DNA of 64,000 nt, taken from the NCBI GenBank assembly GCA_023259035.1, contig JAHFRA010000001.1, positions 1-64,000 of the forward strand, given 5' to 3'. The DNA comes from Gallionella sp. GTDB taxonomy: Bacteria; Pseudomonadota; Gammaproteobacteria; Burkholderiales; Gallionellaceae. This document shows positions 19,333-28,702 of the stretch, piece after piece. How positions within the stretch are numbered: position 1 is the stretch's first letter; each line of letters begins with the position of its first letter. A model generated the notes under the pieces. The model was not told the DNA's origin, ran no database searches, and saw only the letters and a list, made by a program, of their open reading frames with translations. A program made the position numbers and the translations under genes.

Positions 19333-19366
19333 AGCGAACTTTATTTTTTCCCGTTGGAGAAGTGCA

Positions 19367-19789
19367 ATGCCGGTACAGCCACAAAAACCCGTCGTCCCCT
19401 ATAAATCCAAGAAGGGCGAGGCCTACATGAATCCCAAACAACTCGACCATTTCCGCCAAATCATGAACGATATCAAGGCCGGACTGGGCGAAGATATTGA
19501 CCGCACGGTACATACCATGCAGGATGAAGCAACTGTGTTTGCCGATCCGAATGACCGTGCCACACAAGAATCCGACGTGGGCTTGGAACTGCGCAATCGT
19601 GACCGCGAACGTAAACTTATCAAGAAGATTAATGAAATGCTCGCCAAGATTGATGCCGGTGAATATGGCTACTGCGACAATTGCGGCATCGAGATTGGCT
19701 TGAACCGCCTTGAAGCAAGACCGACCGCCACTTTGTGCATCGACTGCAAGACTTTGGATGAGATCCGCGAAAGACAAATAGCCAAATAA
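19367..19789 (+). CDS. dksA: RNA polymerase-binding transcription factor DksA
   Basis: DksA binds in the RNA polymerase secondary channel and, with ppGpp, mediates the stringent response. The product (140 aa) shows the coiled-coil region with the acidic tip (ADPNDRA) and the C4 zinc finger CDNCG with a distal CIDC. The start at 19367 (MPVQPQKP) is preceded by GGAG and by a predicted promoter, so the upstream ATG at 19304 is rejected. A strong bidirectional terminator follows. Confidence 0.95.
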   Translation: MPVQPQKPVVPYKSKKGEAYMNPKQLDHFRQIMNDIKAGLGEDIDRTVHTMQDEATVFADPNDRATQESDVGLELRNRDRERKLIKKINEMLAKIDAGEYGYCDNCGIEIGLNRLEARPTATLCIDCKTLDEIRERQIAK

Positions 19790-19818
19790 TTTCGGCGATT
19801 TGTTTTCGGTTGAACAGT

Positions 19819-19852
19819 AAAAAGCCCCGCCAAAACTGGCGGGGCTTTTTTC
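19819..19852. terminator. Bidirectional rho-independent terminator between dksA and pnp
   Basis: AAGCCCCGCC and GGCGGGGCTT form a 10-bp stem with an AAAACT-type loop. A T-run lies on the right and an A-run on the left, so it can serve dksA on the plus strand and pnp on the minus strand. Confidence 0.9.
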
Positions 19853-19865
19853 TGCTTGGAGACTG

Positions 19866-21983
19866 TTACTCGGTAACAGTCACTGGTTTGGCTTCTGGAG
19901 CCGGTAACAGCACTTTCATGCTCAGTTTCATGCGTCCCTTGTCGTCCACTTCCAGCACCTTCACGCGCACGATCTGGCCTTCCTTGAGATGGTCGGACAC
20001 GCTGTTGACACGCTCATGGGCAATTTGCGAAATATGCAGCAAGCCGTCCTTGCCCGGCAACACATTTATCAGCGCGCCGAAATCGAGCAGTTTGACTACC
20101 GGTCCTTCGTAAATCTTGCCGACTTCCACGTCTGCCACGATATCTTCGATGCGCTTCCTGGCTATTTCGCCCGCCTCGCCGCTCACGCAGGCGATAGTGA
20201 TATTGCCGGTATCGTCGATATCGATGGTCGTGCCGGTTTCTTCGGTCAGTGCGCGGATTACCGCCCCGCCCTTGCCGATCACATCGCGGATCTTTTCCGG
20301 GTTGATCTTCATCTTGATCATGCGCGGCGCAAATTCGGAAACTTCGGTGCGCGCCTGCGGTATGGCCTGCTTCATCAAGCCGAGAATATGCATGCGGCCT
20401 TCGCGGGCCTGGGTCAGCGCGGCCTGCATGATGTCGCGGGTGATGCCGTTGATCTTGATGTCCATTTGCAGGGCGGTGATGCCGGTTTCAGAGCCTGCCA
20501 CCTTGAAGTCCATATCACCCAGATGATCCTCGTCGCCGAGAATATCGGTCAGCACCGCGAAGCGGTTGCCTTCCTTGATCAGGCCCATCGCGATACCCGC
20601 CACATGCGCCTTGAGCGGCACACCGGCATCCAGCAGCGACAGGCAGCCGCCGCATACCGAAGCCATCGAACTGGAGCCGTTCGACTCGGTAATTTCAGAA
20701 ACCACGCGCATTGAGTAGCCGAATTCTTCTTCGCTGGGCAACACCGCCGCCAATGCGCGTTTGGCCAAACGGCCATGGCCGATTTCGCGGCGCTTGGGCG
20801 TGCCCACCCGGCCAGTCTCGCCGGTCGAATACGGGGGAAAATTGTAATGCAGCATGAAACGGTCGAGATATTCGCCTTGCAGCGCGTCTATTTTTTGTGC
20901 GTCGCGCATGCTGCCCAGGGTTGCCACCACGATGGCCTGCGTTTCACCGCGGGTGAACAGCGAGGAACCGTGGGTGCGCGGCAATATGCCGTTGCGGATG
21001 GTGATCTGGCGCACGGTGCGGGTGTCGCGGCCATCGATGCGCGGTTCGCCGCTCAGAATTTGTCCGCGCACAATTTTGGCTTCCAGCGCGCTAAACAAAT
21101 CATTGACATGGTTCTTTTGGCCTGGTGCCGAATCCGGCGTAATGACAGCGGCTATCACCTTGTCGTGAATCGCGGCCAGCGCATCGGTGCGTGCTTGCTT
21201 GGAGCGGATCGCGTAGGCTTGTTGCAATGGAGCTTCGGCCAGTTCGGCGATTTTGGCAATCAGCGCTTCGTCCTTGGCGGGTGCGGCCCAATCCCAGGCG
21301 GGTGCGCCGACCGCATCGGCCATCTCGTTGATCGCCTGGATCACCACTTGCATCTGCTCGTGGCCAAACATCACCGCGCCCAACATGATTTCTTCAGACA
21401 GCTGTTGCGCTTCGGATTCCACCATCTGCACGGCGCGCTCGGTGCCGGCCACCACCAGGTTCATTTGCGAAGTCAATAATTCCGTGGCGGTCGGGTTGAG
21501 CTGATACTGCCCGTTGGCATAACCCACGCGCGCCGCTCCGATCGGGCCGTCGAACGGGATGCCGGACAACGCCAGCGCGGCGGACGCGCCGATCATCGCG
21601 GGAATATCGGAATCGATCTCGCTATCCGAAGACATCACCGTCGCGACAATTTGCACTTCGTTGTAAAAACTTTCCGGGAACAGCGGGCGCAACGGGCGAT
21701 CGATCAGGCGCGAAGTCAGGATTTCCTTTTCGCTCGGGCGGCCTTCACGCTTGAAAAAACTGCCGGGGATCTTGCCTGCGGCGTAGGTTTTTTCCATATA
21801 GTCCACGGTGAGCGGGAAAAAATCCTGGTCGGGCTTGGCATCTTTCCTGCCGACCACAGCGACCAGCACCACGGTGTCATCCAGACTGACCATTACAGCA
21901 CCGCTGGCCTGGCGGGCAATTTCGCCTGTTTCCAATGTGAGCTGGTGATTGCCGAACGCAATTGTTTTTTTATAGTGACTCAA
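19866..21983 (-). CDS. pnp: Polyribonucleotide nucleotidyltransferase (PNPase)
   Basis: PNPase is a 3'-5' phosphorolytic exoribonuclease and degradosome partner. The frame opens further upstream, but the best start is a TTG at 21983 (residues [15 protein letters not shown]) with GAGAGG just before it, giving 705 residues. Two RNase PH domains ([34 protein letters not shown]), a KH domain ([19 protein letters not shown]) and an S1 domain at the C-terminus ([20 protein letters not shown]) are visible. It follows rpsO as in most proteobacteria. Confidence 0.95.
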   Translation of the reverse strand: MSHYKKTIAFGNHQLTLETGEIARQASGAVMVSLDDTVVLVAVVGRKDAKPDQDFFPLTVDYMEKTYAAGKIPGSFFKREGRPSEKEILTSRLIDRPLRPLFPESFYNEVQIVATVMSSDSEIDSDIPAMIGASAALALSGIPFDGPIGAARVGYANGQYQLNPTATELLTSQMNLVVAGTERAVQMVESEAQQLSEEIMLGAVMFGHEQMQVVIQAINEMADAVGAPAWDWAAPAKDEALIAKIAELAEAPLQQAYAIRSKQARTDALAAIHDKVIAAVITPDSAPGQKNHVNDLFSALEAKIVRGQILSGEPRIDGRDTRTVRQITIRNGILPRTHGSSLFTRGETQAIVVATLGSMRDAQKIDALQGEYLDRFMLHYNFPPYSTGETGRVGTPKRREIGHGRLAKRALAAVLPSEEEFGYSMRVVSEITESNGSSSMASVCGGCLSLLDAGVPLKAHVAGIAMGLIKEGNRFAVLTDILGDEDHLGDMDFKVAGSETGITALQMDIKINGITRDIMQAALTQAREGRMHILGLMKQAIPQARTEVSEFAPRMIKMKINPEKIRDVIGKGGAVIRALTEETGTTIDIDDTGNITIACVSGEAGEIARKRIEDIVADVEVGKIYEGPVVKLLDFGALINVLPGKDGLLHISQIAHERVNSVSDHLKEGQIVRVKVLEVDDKGRMKLSMKVLLPAPEAKPVTVTE

Positions 21984-22049
21984 GATAGACCTCTCTTTGG
22001 GATGACATGGCACGCAACCGCGCCACACAAAATTGACGATATAAAACTA

Positions 22050-22069
22050 CACGGGCCGCTTATGCGACC
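22050..22069 (-). promoter_or_regulatory. Stem-loop between rpsO and pnp
   Basis: On the minus strand GGGTCGC and GCGGCCC can pair (one G-U) around ATAA, followed by a T-containing stretch. In E. coli the rpsO-pnp gap holds an intrinsic terminator and RNase III site; this hairpin may have a comparable attenuating or processing role. Confidence 0.4.
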
Positions 22070-22088
22070 CGCTGAATACAACAATTAT

Positions 22089-22358
22089 TTACTTGCGAAT
22101 CTCCAGGCGCTGAATCAGCGCACGGTAGCTCGCATCATCCTTGCTCTTGAGGTAATCAAGCAGTTTGCGGCGGCGGCTTACCAACCGCAGCAAACCGCGG
22201 CGGGAATGGTGATCTTTGACATTGGCCTTGAAATGATCCGTCAGATAAGAGATACGTGCAGTGATCAGGGCCACTTGCACTTCAGGTGAACCTGTGTCGC
22301 TCTTGGCGCGTTGGAAGTCGGTAACGATTTGCGCTTTTTGCGCGGCGGTAATTGCCAT
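22089..22358 (-). CDS. rpsO: 30S ribosomal protein S15
   Basis: S15 (89 aa) is a primary 16S rRNA-binding protein. The canonical sequence is intact ([36 protein letters not shown]). AGGAG precedes the ATG, and a plausible promoter lies upstream. It is co-directional with pnp. Confidence 0.97.
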   Translation of the reverse strand: MAITAAQKAQIVTDFQRAKSDTGSPEVQVALITARISYLTDHFKANVKDHHSRRGLLRLVSRRRKLLDYLKSKDDASYRALIQRLEIRK

Positions 22359-22387
22359 TGGGTTTGCTCTCCTAAAAAAAGTGCAGC

Positions 22388-22417
22388 ATTCTACCCTTGA
22401 ATTGGGTTATTGCTCAA
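22388..22417 (-). promoter_or_regulatory. Predicted sigma-70 promoter of rpsO
   Basis: Read on the minus strand, TTGAGC (22417-22412) and TAGAAT (22393-22388) are spaced by 18 bases. They lie about 30 bases upstream of the rpsO start codon. Confidence 0.5.
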
Positions 22418-22504
22418 CCACAAAATTTCGGCGAATTAAGCTCTTGGCTAAAGATTGCCCGAGTTATGCCGATAAACGGCTGAGAGGATTTAGAGGGTAT
22501 TCTG

Positions 22505-23611
22505 ATGAAAATCGAAAGCTCGGCTATCGGCTTCACCAGCCAGCACGCCAGTTCAAGCAGGGTTACTGTCGAAGAGTCTTTGCGCGCTTGGGTCGGCTCT
22601 CAGCGTCCAGATTTTGAAGGCAGCCGCGCTAAAAACACCACCACTCTCGCCCAACAAACTGTGGCAACAATATCCGCTGCAGGCCAACAGGTTGCCGCCA
22701 ATGCGCAGGCTTCTGCTGACACCCAAGCCACCTCCGAAGTGGAGAATGCCGCAAACCAGGCCAGTAACGACCCAAAAATGCAGCTTCTCATCAGCTTGAT
22801 CGAGTCACTGACCGGACGGAAAGTTAAATTATTCAATCCGAAAGACATGAACTTGAGCGATGCTCAAGTTCAGTCCCAGAAAACCTCGCAACGAGCGGCT
22901 GAAGCTGCCAAATCCGGCCAGTCAGCCCAAAACCAGCGTCAGGGCTGGGGGGTAGAGTATGACCGGCACGAGACTGTCCGCGAGTCTGAGCAGACCACCT
23001 TTAACGCTCAGGGCATCATCAAAACATCCGACGGCAAGGAGATCCAGTTCAAACTCTCCGTCGATATGAAGCGAGAATTTTCCCAGGAAACCGATGTGTC
23101 TATACGCAAAGGCGATGGCGTAAAGAAAGATCCATTGGTCATCAACTTCGACGGCACTGCGACGCAATTGACCGACACAAAGTTCAGTTTTGACCTGAAC
23201 AGCAATGGAAAGGCTGAGCAAATATCCTTTGCTGGCGCCGGAAGCGGGTTTCTTGCGCTGGACAAGAATGGCAACGGCGTTATCGACAATGGCTCGGAGT
23301 TGTTCGGTACGCAAAGCGGCAATGGCTTTGCCGACCTGACCGCCTATGACGGCGACAAAAACAACTGGATAGATGAGAATGATGCCGTCTACTCGAAGCT
23401 GCGAATATGGAGCAAGGATGCCGCCGGCAAAGACACGCTGAGCACGCTGGCGCAACGCAATGTCGGCGCGCTCTATCTCGGCAACGTTGCCACCCCGTTC
23501 GATCTGAAAAACTCCGCAAATAACTTACAGGGGCAGGTGCGCAGCAGCGGTATCTACCTGCACGAGGACGGCAGCGCGGGAACGTTGCAGCAGGTCGACT
23601 TGGTGGCCTGA
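22505..23611 (+). CDS. Conserved hypothetical protein with EF-hand/VCBS-type calcium motif
   Basis: The 368-residue protein has a low-complexity Ala/Gln/Ser-rich first half. Its conserved C-terminal half contains DKNGNGVIDNGSELFG (a calcium-loop signature), AYDGDKNNWIDENDAVY (a second loop) and GALYLGNVATPF. I recall similar proteins as hypothetical in Vibrio and Shewanella. No signal peptide is evident, so location is unclear. It is divergent from rpsO, and AGAGGG lies upstream of the ATG. The function is not known. Confidence 0.6.
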   Translation: MKIESSAIGFTSQHASSSRVTVEESLRAWVGSQRPDFEGSRAKNTTTLAQQTVATISAAGQQVAANAQASADTQATSEVENAANQASNDPKMQLLISLIESLTGRKVKLFNPKDMNLSDAQVQSQKTSQRAAEAAKSGQSAQNQRQGWGVEYDRHETVRESEQTTFNAQGIIKTSDGKEIQFKLSVDMKREFSQETDVSIRKGDGVKKDPLVINFDGTATQLTDTKFSFDLNSNGKAEQISFAGAGSGFLALDKNGNGVIDNGSELFGTQSGNGFADLTAYDGDKNNWIDENDAVYSKLRIWSKDAAGKDTLSTLAQRNVGALYLGNVATPFDLKNSANNLQGQVRSSGIYLHEDGSAGTLQQVDLVA

Positions 23612-23645
23612 TAGCCTATTCAGCAGGCTCTGGTGCCGACCTCAG

Positions 23646-26237
23646 TCACCACTCGCGCAAGATTGCCAGCGGCGGCAGTACAGCCAGCCGCCGCGTACCC
23701 AGCCATCCTGCCAGCATCACCACCAGCATCCCTCCCAACCCGCCGACCGGCCAGATGATGGCGCTTGCCTGATAGGGGATTTCCAGCACAAAGCGCGCCA
23801 GCACCCAGCCGAGCAATACTGCGCCGGCTGAGGCGAACATACCGCTCAGCAATCCCAGCACGGCGAATTCCGAGAGATGCAGACGGCGCAGATAATGGCT
23901 GTCTGCGCCCAGCGTGCGCAAGATCGCCGCCTCGTTGGTGCGCTCGTCCTGCGTGGACAGCAACGCGGCATACAGCACCGCGAGACCGCTCAGCAAGGTA
24001 AACAGGAATATCACGCTGACGGCCTGCGCGATCTGCCCCATGATGCCGCGCACCTGCTCGATCATCGCGCCGGTGTCGATTACCAGCAGGTTGGGAAATT
24101 CCCGCGCCAGTTGGTCGCCCGCGTGCAGCTTGTCCGGCGGCAGGTAAAAACTGGTCAGATAACTCACCGGATAATCCCTGAGCAACTCCGGCGTGGTGAT
24201 AACGAAGAAATTCACCCGCATCGAATCCCATTGCACCTTGCGCAGGTTGGCCACACGCGCGGTGAAGCGGTTGCCCGCCACGTCATAGGCGAGTTCGTCG
24301 CCGAGGCGGATGCCGAGCCGGTCGGCAATGCCTTCTTCGACTGATAATTGCGCTAACCCCTCTCCAGCCCTCCCCTTTTCAGGTGAGGGCATCCACCATT
24401 GCCCCTGCACCAACTCGTTCCACTCCGGCATTTTCTCGGCATAGGAAAGATTGAATTCGCGCTCCACCAAGTCGCGCGCGCGCGGGTCGGCATAGCTGTC
24501 GCCATTGATGGAAGTAGTATTGATGGCGACCAATCGCCCGCGCACCATCGGCAGCAACTGCGGTTGCGGTATCGACTGGCGCACAAAGAAATCCAGCACC
24601 GCCTGTTGCTGATCCGGCTGAATGTTCACGATGAAACGATTCGGCGTATCCGGCGGCAACTTGCCCTGCCAGCTTTGCAACAGATCGCCGCGCACCAGCG
24701 TCAGCAGCAGCAACGCCATGCCGCCCAGGCCGAGCGCCACCACTTGCAGCGCCGAGTCGCGCCCGTGCCGCGCCAGATTGTTGAACGCGTGCCGCAACTG
24801 TGCGTGAAAGCGCAACGAATGGCGCGCCAGCCCGTGCAGAAGCAGCCAGGCCAGCAGGCCGAAGCACAGCAACCCGGCGAGCAACCCGCCCAGCATTGTG
24901 AATCCCAATTTGATTGAACCGGAATGCCACAGGAACAAAGCTGCCAGCACCAGCGCGGCGAGGCCATAGGCAAGAACAGTGTTCGCCTGCGGCGCGCCCA
25001 GTTCGCGGCGCAGCACGCGCAACGGCGACACCTTGCGCAGTTGCAGCAACGGCAGGAAAGCGAAACCGAACAGCAACGCAAAGCCGCTGGCCGCACTCTT
25101 GATCGCTGGCAACACAGAAGGCTGCGGCAGTTCAGAATCGCGCATCGACTCGATAAATCCGACCAGCAGCGCCTGCGAGATATAGCCCAGCGCGCAGCCG
25201 AACAGCACTGCGACCACGCCAAGCAACAGGAACTGGTAGAGGAACAGGCGCAACACCTGCCCCTGCTGTGCGCCGAGGCAGCGCAGCATCGCGCAGCCGT
25301 CGAGATGGCGCAGTACGAAACGCCGCGCCGCCAGCGCCATCGCCGCACCCGCAAGAATCGCCGTAGTCAGCGCGGCGAGGCCGAGGAAATGCTCGGCGCG
25401 TTCCAGCGCGCTGCGTATCTCCGGTCGCGCATCGTGCACGTCTTCCAGCTTTTCGCTGCCCGACAAGCCTTGCTTCAACTCGTCGCTCAATGCGGCAACC
25501 TGCTGCGCTTCGCCCGCGACCATCAGGCGATAGGTGATGCGGCTGCCTTCCTGCAGCAGACCCGTCGCGGCGAGGTCGTCGCCGTTCATCAGCACGCGCG
25601 GCGCGAAGCTGTAGAAACCGACCGCCCGGTCGATGTCGCGCACGATGCGCGCCGCCACCGTGAAGCGCTGCGTGCCGATGCCGACCTCGTCACCGACGCG
25701 CACATCCAATCGGCGCAACAGCCGCCCGTCCACCCACACCGTGCCGCGACTAACGACTCTCCCAATAGCATTCCCTCCCCCATGCAGGGGGATAACCAGC
25801 GACTTGCCTGCTTGCGGGCTTAGTCGAATGGCTAGTTGTTCCATCAGGGTTAGGGAGGGGGTAGAACCTGCACCATCGTCGATCTCGATCCTGCCGCGCA
25901 ACGGATAACCCGCCTCCACCGCCTGAATCTCGGAGAGCAAGGTCTGCTCACGATGCGCCACCATACTCAGAAACGCGCGGCTCTCCACCGTTCGCAGCCC
26001 ACGCACCTGTGCAGCAGCACGATAAGCAGGCGGCAGCGGGCGCGTCGAAACGATGCGCAAGTCTGCGCCGATCAGGCTGGTCGCTTCCTGCTGCAACGCC
26101 AGCCGCACGCGGTCGGCGAACAACCCGACGGTCGCGAGACTGCCCACCGCCAGCACCAGCGCCACCAGCAGCACACGCCATTCCCCGGCACGCCAATCGC
26201 GGCGCATGAGGTTGAGGGAGAGACGGAAAAGGTTCAT
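23646..26237 (-). CDS. ybbP: FtsX-type ABC transporter permease YbbP
   Basis: The 863-residue protein has the YbbP layout: an N-terminal membrane helix, an extracytoplasmic domain, a membrane block at ~290-480 including two FtsX-type units, a second periplasmic domain and C-terminal helices (VSVIFLFTLLSGLAVLYAAL). Its ATPase partner is YbbA at 27769-28437; in E. coli ybbA and ybbP are adjacent, but here 1.5 kb intervenes. Two segments look foreign: ~132-150, coded by a dispersed repeat, and PSPEKGRAGEG near residue 620. The substrate is unknown; export or lipid/effector handling is usually proposed for the family. Confidence 0.85.
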   Translation of the reverse strand: MNLFRLSLNLMRRDWRAGEWRVLLVALVLAVGSLATVGLFADRVRLALQQEATSLIGADLRIVSTRPLPPAYRAAAQVRGLRTVESRAFLSMVAHREQTLLSEIQAVEAGYPLRGRIEIDDGAGSTPSLTLMEQLAIRLSPQAGKSLVIPLHGGGNAIGRVVSRGTVWVDGRLLRRLDVRVGDEVGIGTQRFTVAARIVRDIDRAVGFYSFAPRVLMNGDDLAATGLLQEGSRITYRLMVAGEAQQVAALSDELKQGLSGSEKLEDVHDARPEIRSALERAEHFLGLAALTTAILAGAAMALAARRFVLRHLDGCAMLRCLGAQQGQVLRLFLYQFLLLGVVAVLFGCALGYISQALLVGFIESMRDSELPQPSVLPAIKSAASGFALLFGFAFLPLLQLRKVSPLRVLRRELGAPQANTVLAYGLAALVLAALFLWHSGSIKLGFTMLGGLLAGLLCFGLLAWLLLHGLARHSLRFHAQLRHAFNNLARHGRDSALQVVALGLGGMALLLLTLVRGDLLQSWQGKLPPDTPNRFIVNIQPDQQQAVLDFFVRQSIPQPQLLPMVRGRLVAINTTSINGDSYADPRARDLVEREFNLSYAEKMPEWNELVQGQWWMPSPEKGRAGEGLAQLSVEEGIADRLGIRLGDELAYDVAGNRFTARVANLRKVQWDSMRVNFFVITTPELLRDYPVSYLTSFYLPPDKLHAGDQLAREFPNLLVIDTGAMIEQVRGIMGQIAQAVSVIFLFTLLSGLAVLYAALLSTQDERTNEAAILRTLGADSHYLRRLHLSEFAVLGLLSGMFASAGAVLLGWVLARFVLEIPYQASAIIWPVGGLGGMLVVMLAGWLGTRRLAVLPPLAILREW
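25792..25842 (-). repeat. Dispersed repeat family 2, copy in ybbP
   Basis: On the minus strand the copy reads GGAACAACTAGCCATTCGAC, then a small hairpin, ending AAGTCGCTGGTTAT. It is in frame and codes for EQLAIRLSPQAGKSLVI. Other copies are at 28494-28549, 28549-28597, 29323-29378, 48612-48668 and 51824-51917. Confidence 0.75.
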
Positions 26238-26331
26238 TTTCTATTCCCCGAGAAATCGTGGTACCTCATTATTCTCTTTAGTTGCTTGCTGGTGTAGCAT
26301 TACTTCTCGTGAAAACCATTCGGAGCATCCC

Positions 26332-26574
26332 ATGAGTGCTACTACCCTTGAAATCCGGCCAGAATTGAAAATGCAGCTCGACCATCTGGCGGAAGAAATC
26401 CACCGCAGCGAAAGCGAGCTGGCAAACGAGGCGGTGACGCTGTACCTGGCGCAACAGCACCGCATCATTGGGCGCATTCAGGAAGGGCTGGCGCAGGCGC
26501 AACGCGGCGAGTTTGTGACTGACGAGGAGATGGAGGCGTTCTTCGCGCGCTACACTGACCCCCAAGCAAACTGA
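26332..26574 (+). CDS. Ribbon-helix-helix (CopG/ParD-type) antitoxin
   Basis: The 80-residue protein starts MSATTLEIRPELKMQLDHLA, a ribbon-helix-helix DNA-binding N-terminus, followed by an acidic C-terminal tail (VTDEEMEAFFARY) that would wrap the toxin. The ATG at 26332 is preceded by GGAG. It is 9 bases upstream of a RelE/ParE-type toxin and would bind and autoregulate the pair. Confidence 0.85.
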   Translation: MSATTLEIRPELKMQLDHLAEEIHRSESELANEAVTLYLAQQHRIIGRIQEGLAQAQRGEFVTDEEMEAFFARYTDPQAN

Positions 26575-26583
26575 TACACGCAC

Positions 26584-26868
26584 ATGAAACTGCGTTACAC
26601 GCCGCGAGCTAAACTGGACCTTGCGGAGATTCACGATTACATTGCACAAGAAAATCCACAGGCAGCAAGACGCGTCATCCTGCTCATCCGCAAAGCGGCT
26701 GAAACGCTAACGCAAAACCCTCAAATCGGCAGGCTGGGTCGAATCGCAGGAACCCGCGAACTAACCGTTGGCCGCTTCCCGTTCATGCTTGCTTATCGCA
26801 TCGAACCGGAAGAGATACAGGTTTTGGCGGTAGTGCATACAGCCAGATTGTGGCCGGAAAATTTATGA
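26584..26868 (+). CDS. RelE/ParE-family toxin
   Basis: The 94-residue product has the family pattern: YTPRAKLDLAEIHDYIAQ at the start, IGRLGRIAGTRELTVGRFPF in the middle and a C-terminal strand (IQVLAVVHTARLWP). Family members either cleave ribosome-bound mRNA or inhibit gyrase; the sequence alone does not decide which. It is paired with the antitoxin immediately upstream, in opposite orientation to ybbA and ybbP. Confidence 0.85.
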   Translation: MKLRYTPRAKLDLAEIHDYIAQENPQAARRVILLIRKAAETLTQNPQIGRLGRIAGTRELTVGRFPFMLAYRIEPEEIQVLAVVHTARLWPENL

Positions 26869-26918
26869 TTCTCAATTGCTCCCAAAATCAATTGGGTTCC
26901 GTCCCTGATGCCTCTGAG

Positions 26919-27578
26919 TTAGAGCGCGTTTTGAAGTTCATCTTGCAGAGATGAGAAGAGAACCGTTTCTCCACGAAATCTGACGTGCAAGTGAGATACA
27001 TAGCATTGAAACCTGTCTGCCTGCTCAAACAGAAGCAGCGTTTTCCAGATAGTGCAGAAGACTTTCAGCAAGTCGGTTCGATCTACTCGTGAAGGGAAGA
27101 CAGAAAGGCGGAGCGCCTTTGTACGGTGAGTCTTCAAGTTGACTCGCTGCGCAAATTTTTTGTCACCATAGGCAGGGTGCAAGGCCGCACTCTTCAGAGC
27201 CATCGGAGTTGACCCTCCCCATTCGTACTCGATCTCCCAGAGGTGGCTGTGCGTAAGCGTATCTCTTAGTATGTAAATATCTTCCAGTGACTTGCGATGG
27301 CGCAAACGTGGGTAAAGAAACTTAACGACCGCTAACGCATGACGATGATCGTTCGGAACGCTGGAGCCGTTGGCGAAACGAACACGTGAAACATATGACT
27401 CAAACATGGCGACCAACAGCAAAACACATGCGGCGGTGTAGCCGCATTCGTTTGATGACGATTTCACGCGATTTGGACGCTGTCGTTCGGTAGACGTGAG
27501 CCTATCAATGAGGTCAGCGATGGGCTGGAAATGCGCGGAACCAAGAACGGTGACCATTTTCTCGCGGTTGCTTATCAT
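26919..27578 (-). CDS. Hypothetical protein, possible HEPN-like RNase
   Basis: I do not recognise this 219-residue protein. It has a helical character with a hydrophobic segment at ~49-61 (AACVLLLVAMFESYV). The hexad RDTLTH at residues 105-110 fits the Rx4H motif of HEPN ribonucleases, a common domain of anti-phage and toxin proteins. The gene is visibly more AT-rich than its neighbours and sits beside a toxin-antitoxin pair in a segment that splits ybbA from ybbP. These signs suggest acquired DNA. The HEPN assignment is speculative. Confidence 0.5.
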   Translation of the reverse strand: MISNREKMVTVLGSAHFQPIADLIDRLTSTERQRPNRVKSSSNECGYTAACVLLLVAMFESYVSRVRFANGSSVPNDHRHALAVVKFLYPRLRHRKSLEDIYILRDTLTHSHLWEIEYEWGGSTPMALKSAALHPAYGDKKFAQRVNLKTHRTKALRLSVFPSRVDRTDLLKVFCTIWKTLLLFEQADRFQCYVSHLHVRFRGETVLFSSLQDELQNAL

Positions 27579-27768
27579 GAATCGACTCTCACATAGGTGT
27601 TTGGATTAACACTGCAACGACTGGGGTTTGAAATACACCTCGTAATCTCGTGCTAAATAATGCCTCACTTAACCCGCCAAACTAAGCCGGGTAATTCTTC
27701 CACTCTTGCCTCGAAGAGGAAACGCACGCTCTAATTTAGCCTTTTTACGCCGCAGGATTTCTCAAACA

Positions 27769-28437
27769 TCAATCCACCACCCGCCCCGCCGCCAGTCGCA
27801 ATTGCCTGCCGCAACGCCGCGCCAGCGCTTCGTCGTGGGTGACCAGGATCAGCGTCGTGCCTTGCGCACGGTTGAGTTCCAGCATCAGTTCGATGACCTG
27901 CGCGCCAGTGGCGGCGTCGAGGTTGCCGGTGGGTTCGTCGGCGAACAATATCTTGGGCTGCGTGACAAAGGCGCGCGCCAGCGCGACACGCTGCTGTTCG
28001 CCGCCGGAGAGGTGTTTGGGCAGGTGGTGCGCGCGTTCGCTCAAACTCACTTGCCGCAGCGATTCCCCGGCACGTTCGCGCGCGTCATTCGCACCGCGCA
28101 GTTCCAGCGGCAGCATGACGTTTTCCAGCGCGTTCAGCGCGGGCAGCAACTGGAACGACTGGAACACGAAGCCTGCTGCCGCGCCGCGCAGCCGGGCGCG
28201 ACCGTCTTCATCCAGCGCGAACAGGTCATTGCCGTCGAGCAGCACGCTGCCGCTGCTCGGCACGTCCAGCCCGGCGAGCAAGCCAAGCAAAGTGGATTTG
28301 CCGGAACCTGACGCGCCGAGAATCGCCAGGCTCTCGCCCGCCTCGACCGTAAAACTTACTTCATGCAAGATGGTCAGCGGTTGATCTCCGCTTAACACTT
28401 GCTTGGTTAGTTCAACTGCCTGCACAATCGCTGCCAT
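27769..28437 (-). CDS. ybbA: ABC transporter ATP-binding protein YbbA
   Basis: This 222-residue ATPase is of the LolD/MacB type and partners the permease YbbP. It has Walker A (GASGSGKSTL), Q-loop (VFQSFQLLP), signature (LSGGEQQRVALARA), Walker B (ILFADEPTGNLD) and the switch His (LVTHD). The start MAAIVQAVELTKQ at 28437 is preferred; the frame upstream (to 28542) runs through repeat DNA. It is divergent from tesA, as in E. coli. Confidence 0.9.
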   Translation of the reverse strand: MAAIVQAVELTKQVLSGDQPLTILHEVSFTVEAGESLAILGASGSGKSTLLGLLAGLDVPSSGSVLLDGNDLFALDEDGRARLRGAAAGFVFQSFQLLPALNALENVMLPLELRGANDARERAGESLRQVSLSERAHHLPKHLSGGEQQRVALARAFVTQPKILFADEPTGNLDAATGAQVIELMLELNRAQGTTLILVTHDEALARRCGRQLRLAAGRVVD

Positions 28438-28493
28438 GAATATTATTGATACCTCAAAAAGTTTCAGTTTCGTCATTGGTGAAACAACTGATA

Positions 28494-28597
28494 GAACTAC
28501 TAGCCATCTGACTAACCCAGCAAAGAACGCTGGGCAAGTCATTGGTTATAGCCATTCCACTAGGTTGCCCAAAAACAGCAACCAAGTGGCTGGTTAT
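28494..28597 (+). repeat. Dispersed repeat family 2, tandem double copy upstream of tesA
   Basis: Two copies (28494-28549 and 28549-28597) run head to tail. Each starts with a TAGCCAT...ACTA block and ends with AAGT...GGTTAT. Each centre is a different short hairpin (CCAGC/GCTGG; GTTGC/GCAAC) around an A-rich loop. They lie in the divergent ybbA-tesA region. Confidence 0.75.
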
Positions 28598-28618
28598 CCC
28601 GTGAAGACGGGAAAACGA

Positions 28619-28697
28619 GCCGTTCCTGGCAAGTTTCGAGGAACGGCCATCCAGTTTAATCAAAATACTGGATTCCGGGTCAAGCCCGGAATGACGG
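28619..28697. repeat. Two further hairpins upstream of tesA
   Basis: GCCGTTCCT at 28619-28627 pairs with AGGAACGGC at 28639-28647. ATTCCGGG and CCCGGAAT (28672-28692) form a second perfect stem; its surrounding sequence resembles a repeat I recall from many proteobacterial genomes. The first candidate tesA ATG (28691) lies in the right arm of this hairpin. Confidence 0.6.
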
Positions 28698-28702
28698 CTT
28701 TG

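Noticed and set aside
28403-28690. N-terminal extension of TesA by 96 residues
   Set aside because: The sequence is made of dispersed repeats and would bury the signal peptide internally; a start near 28703 restores a normal secreted TesA.
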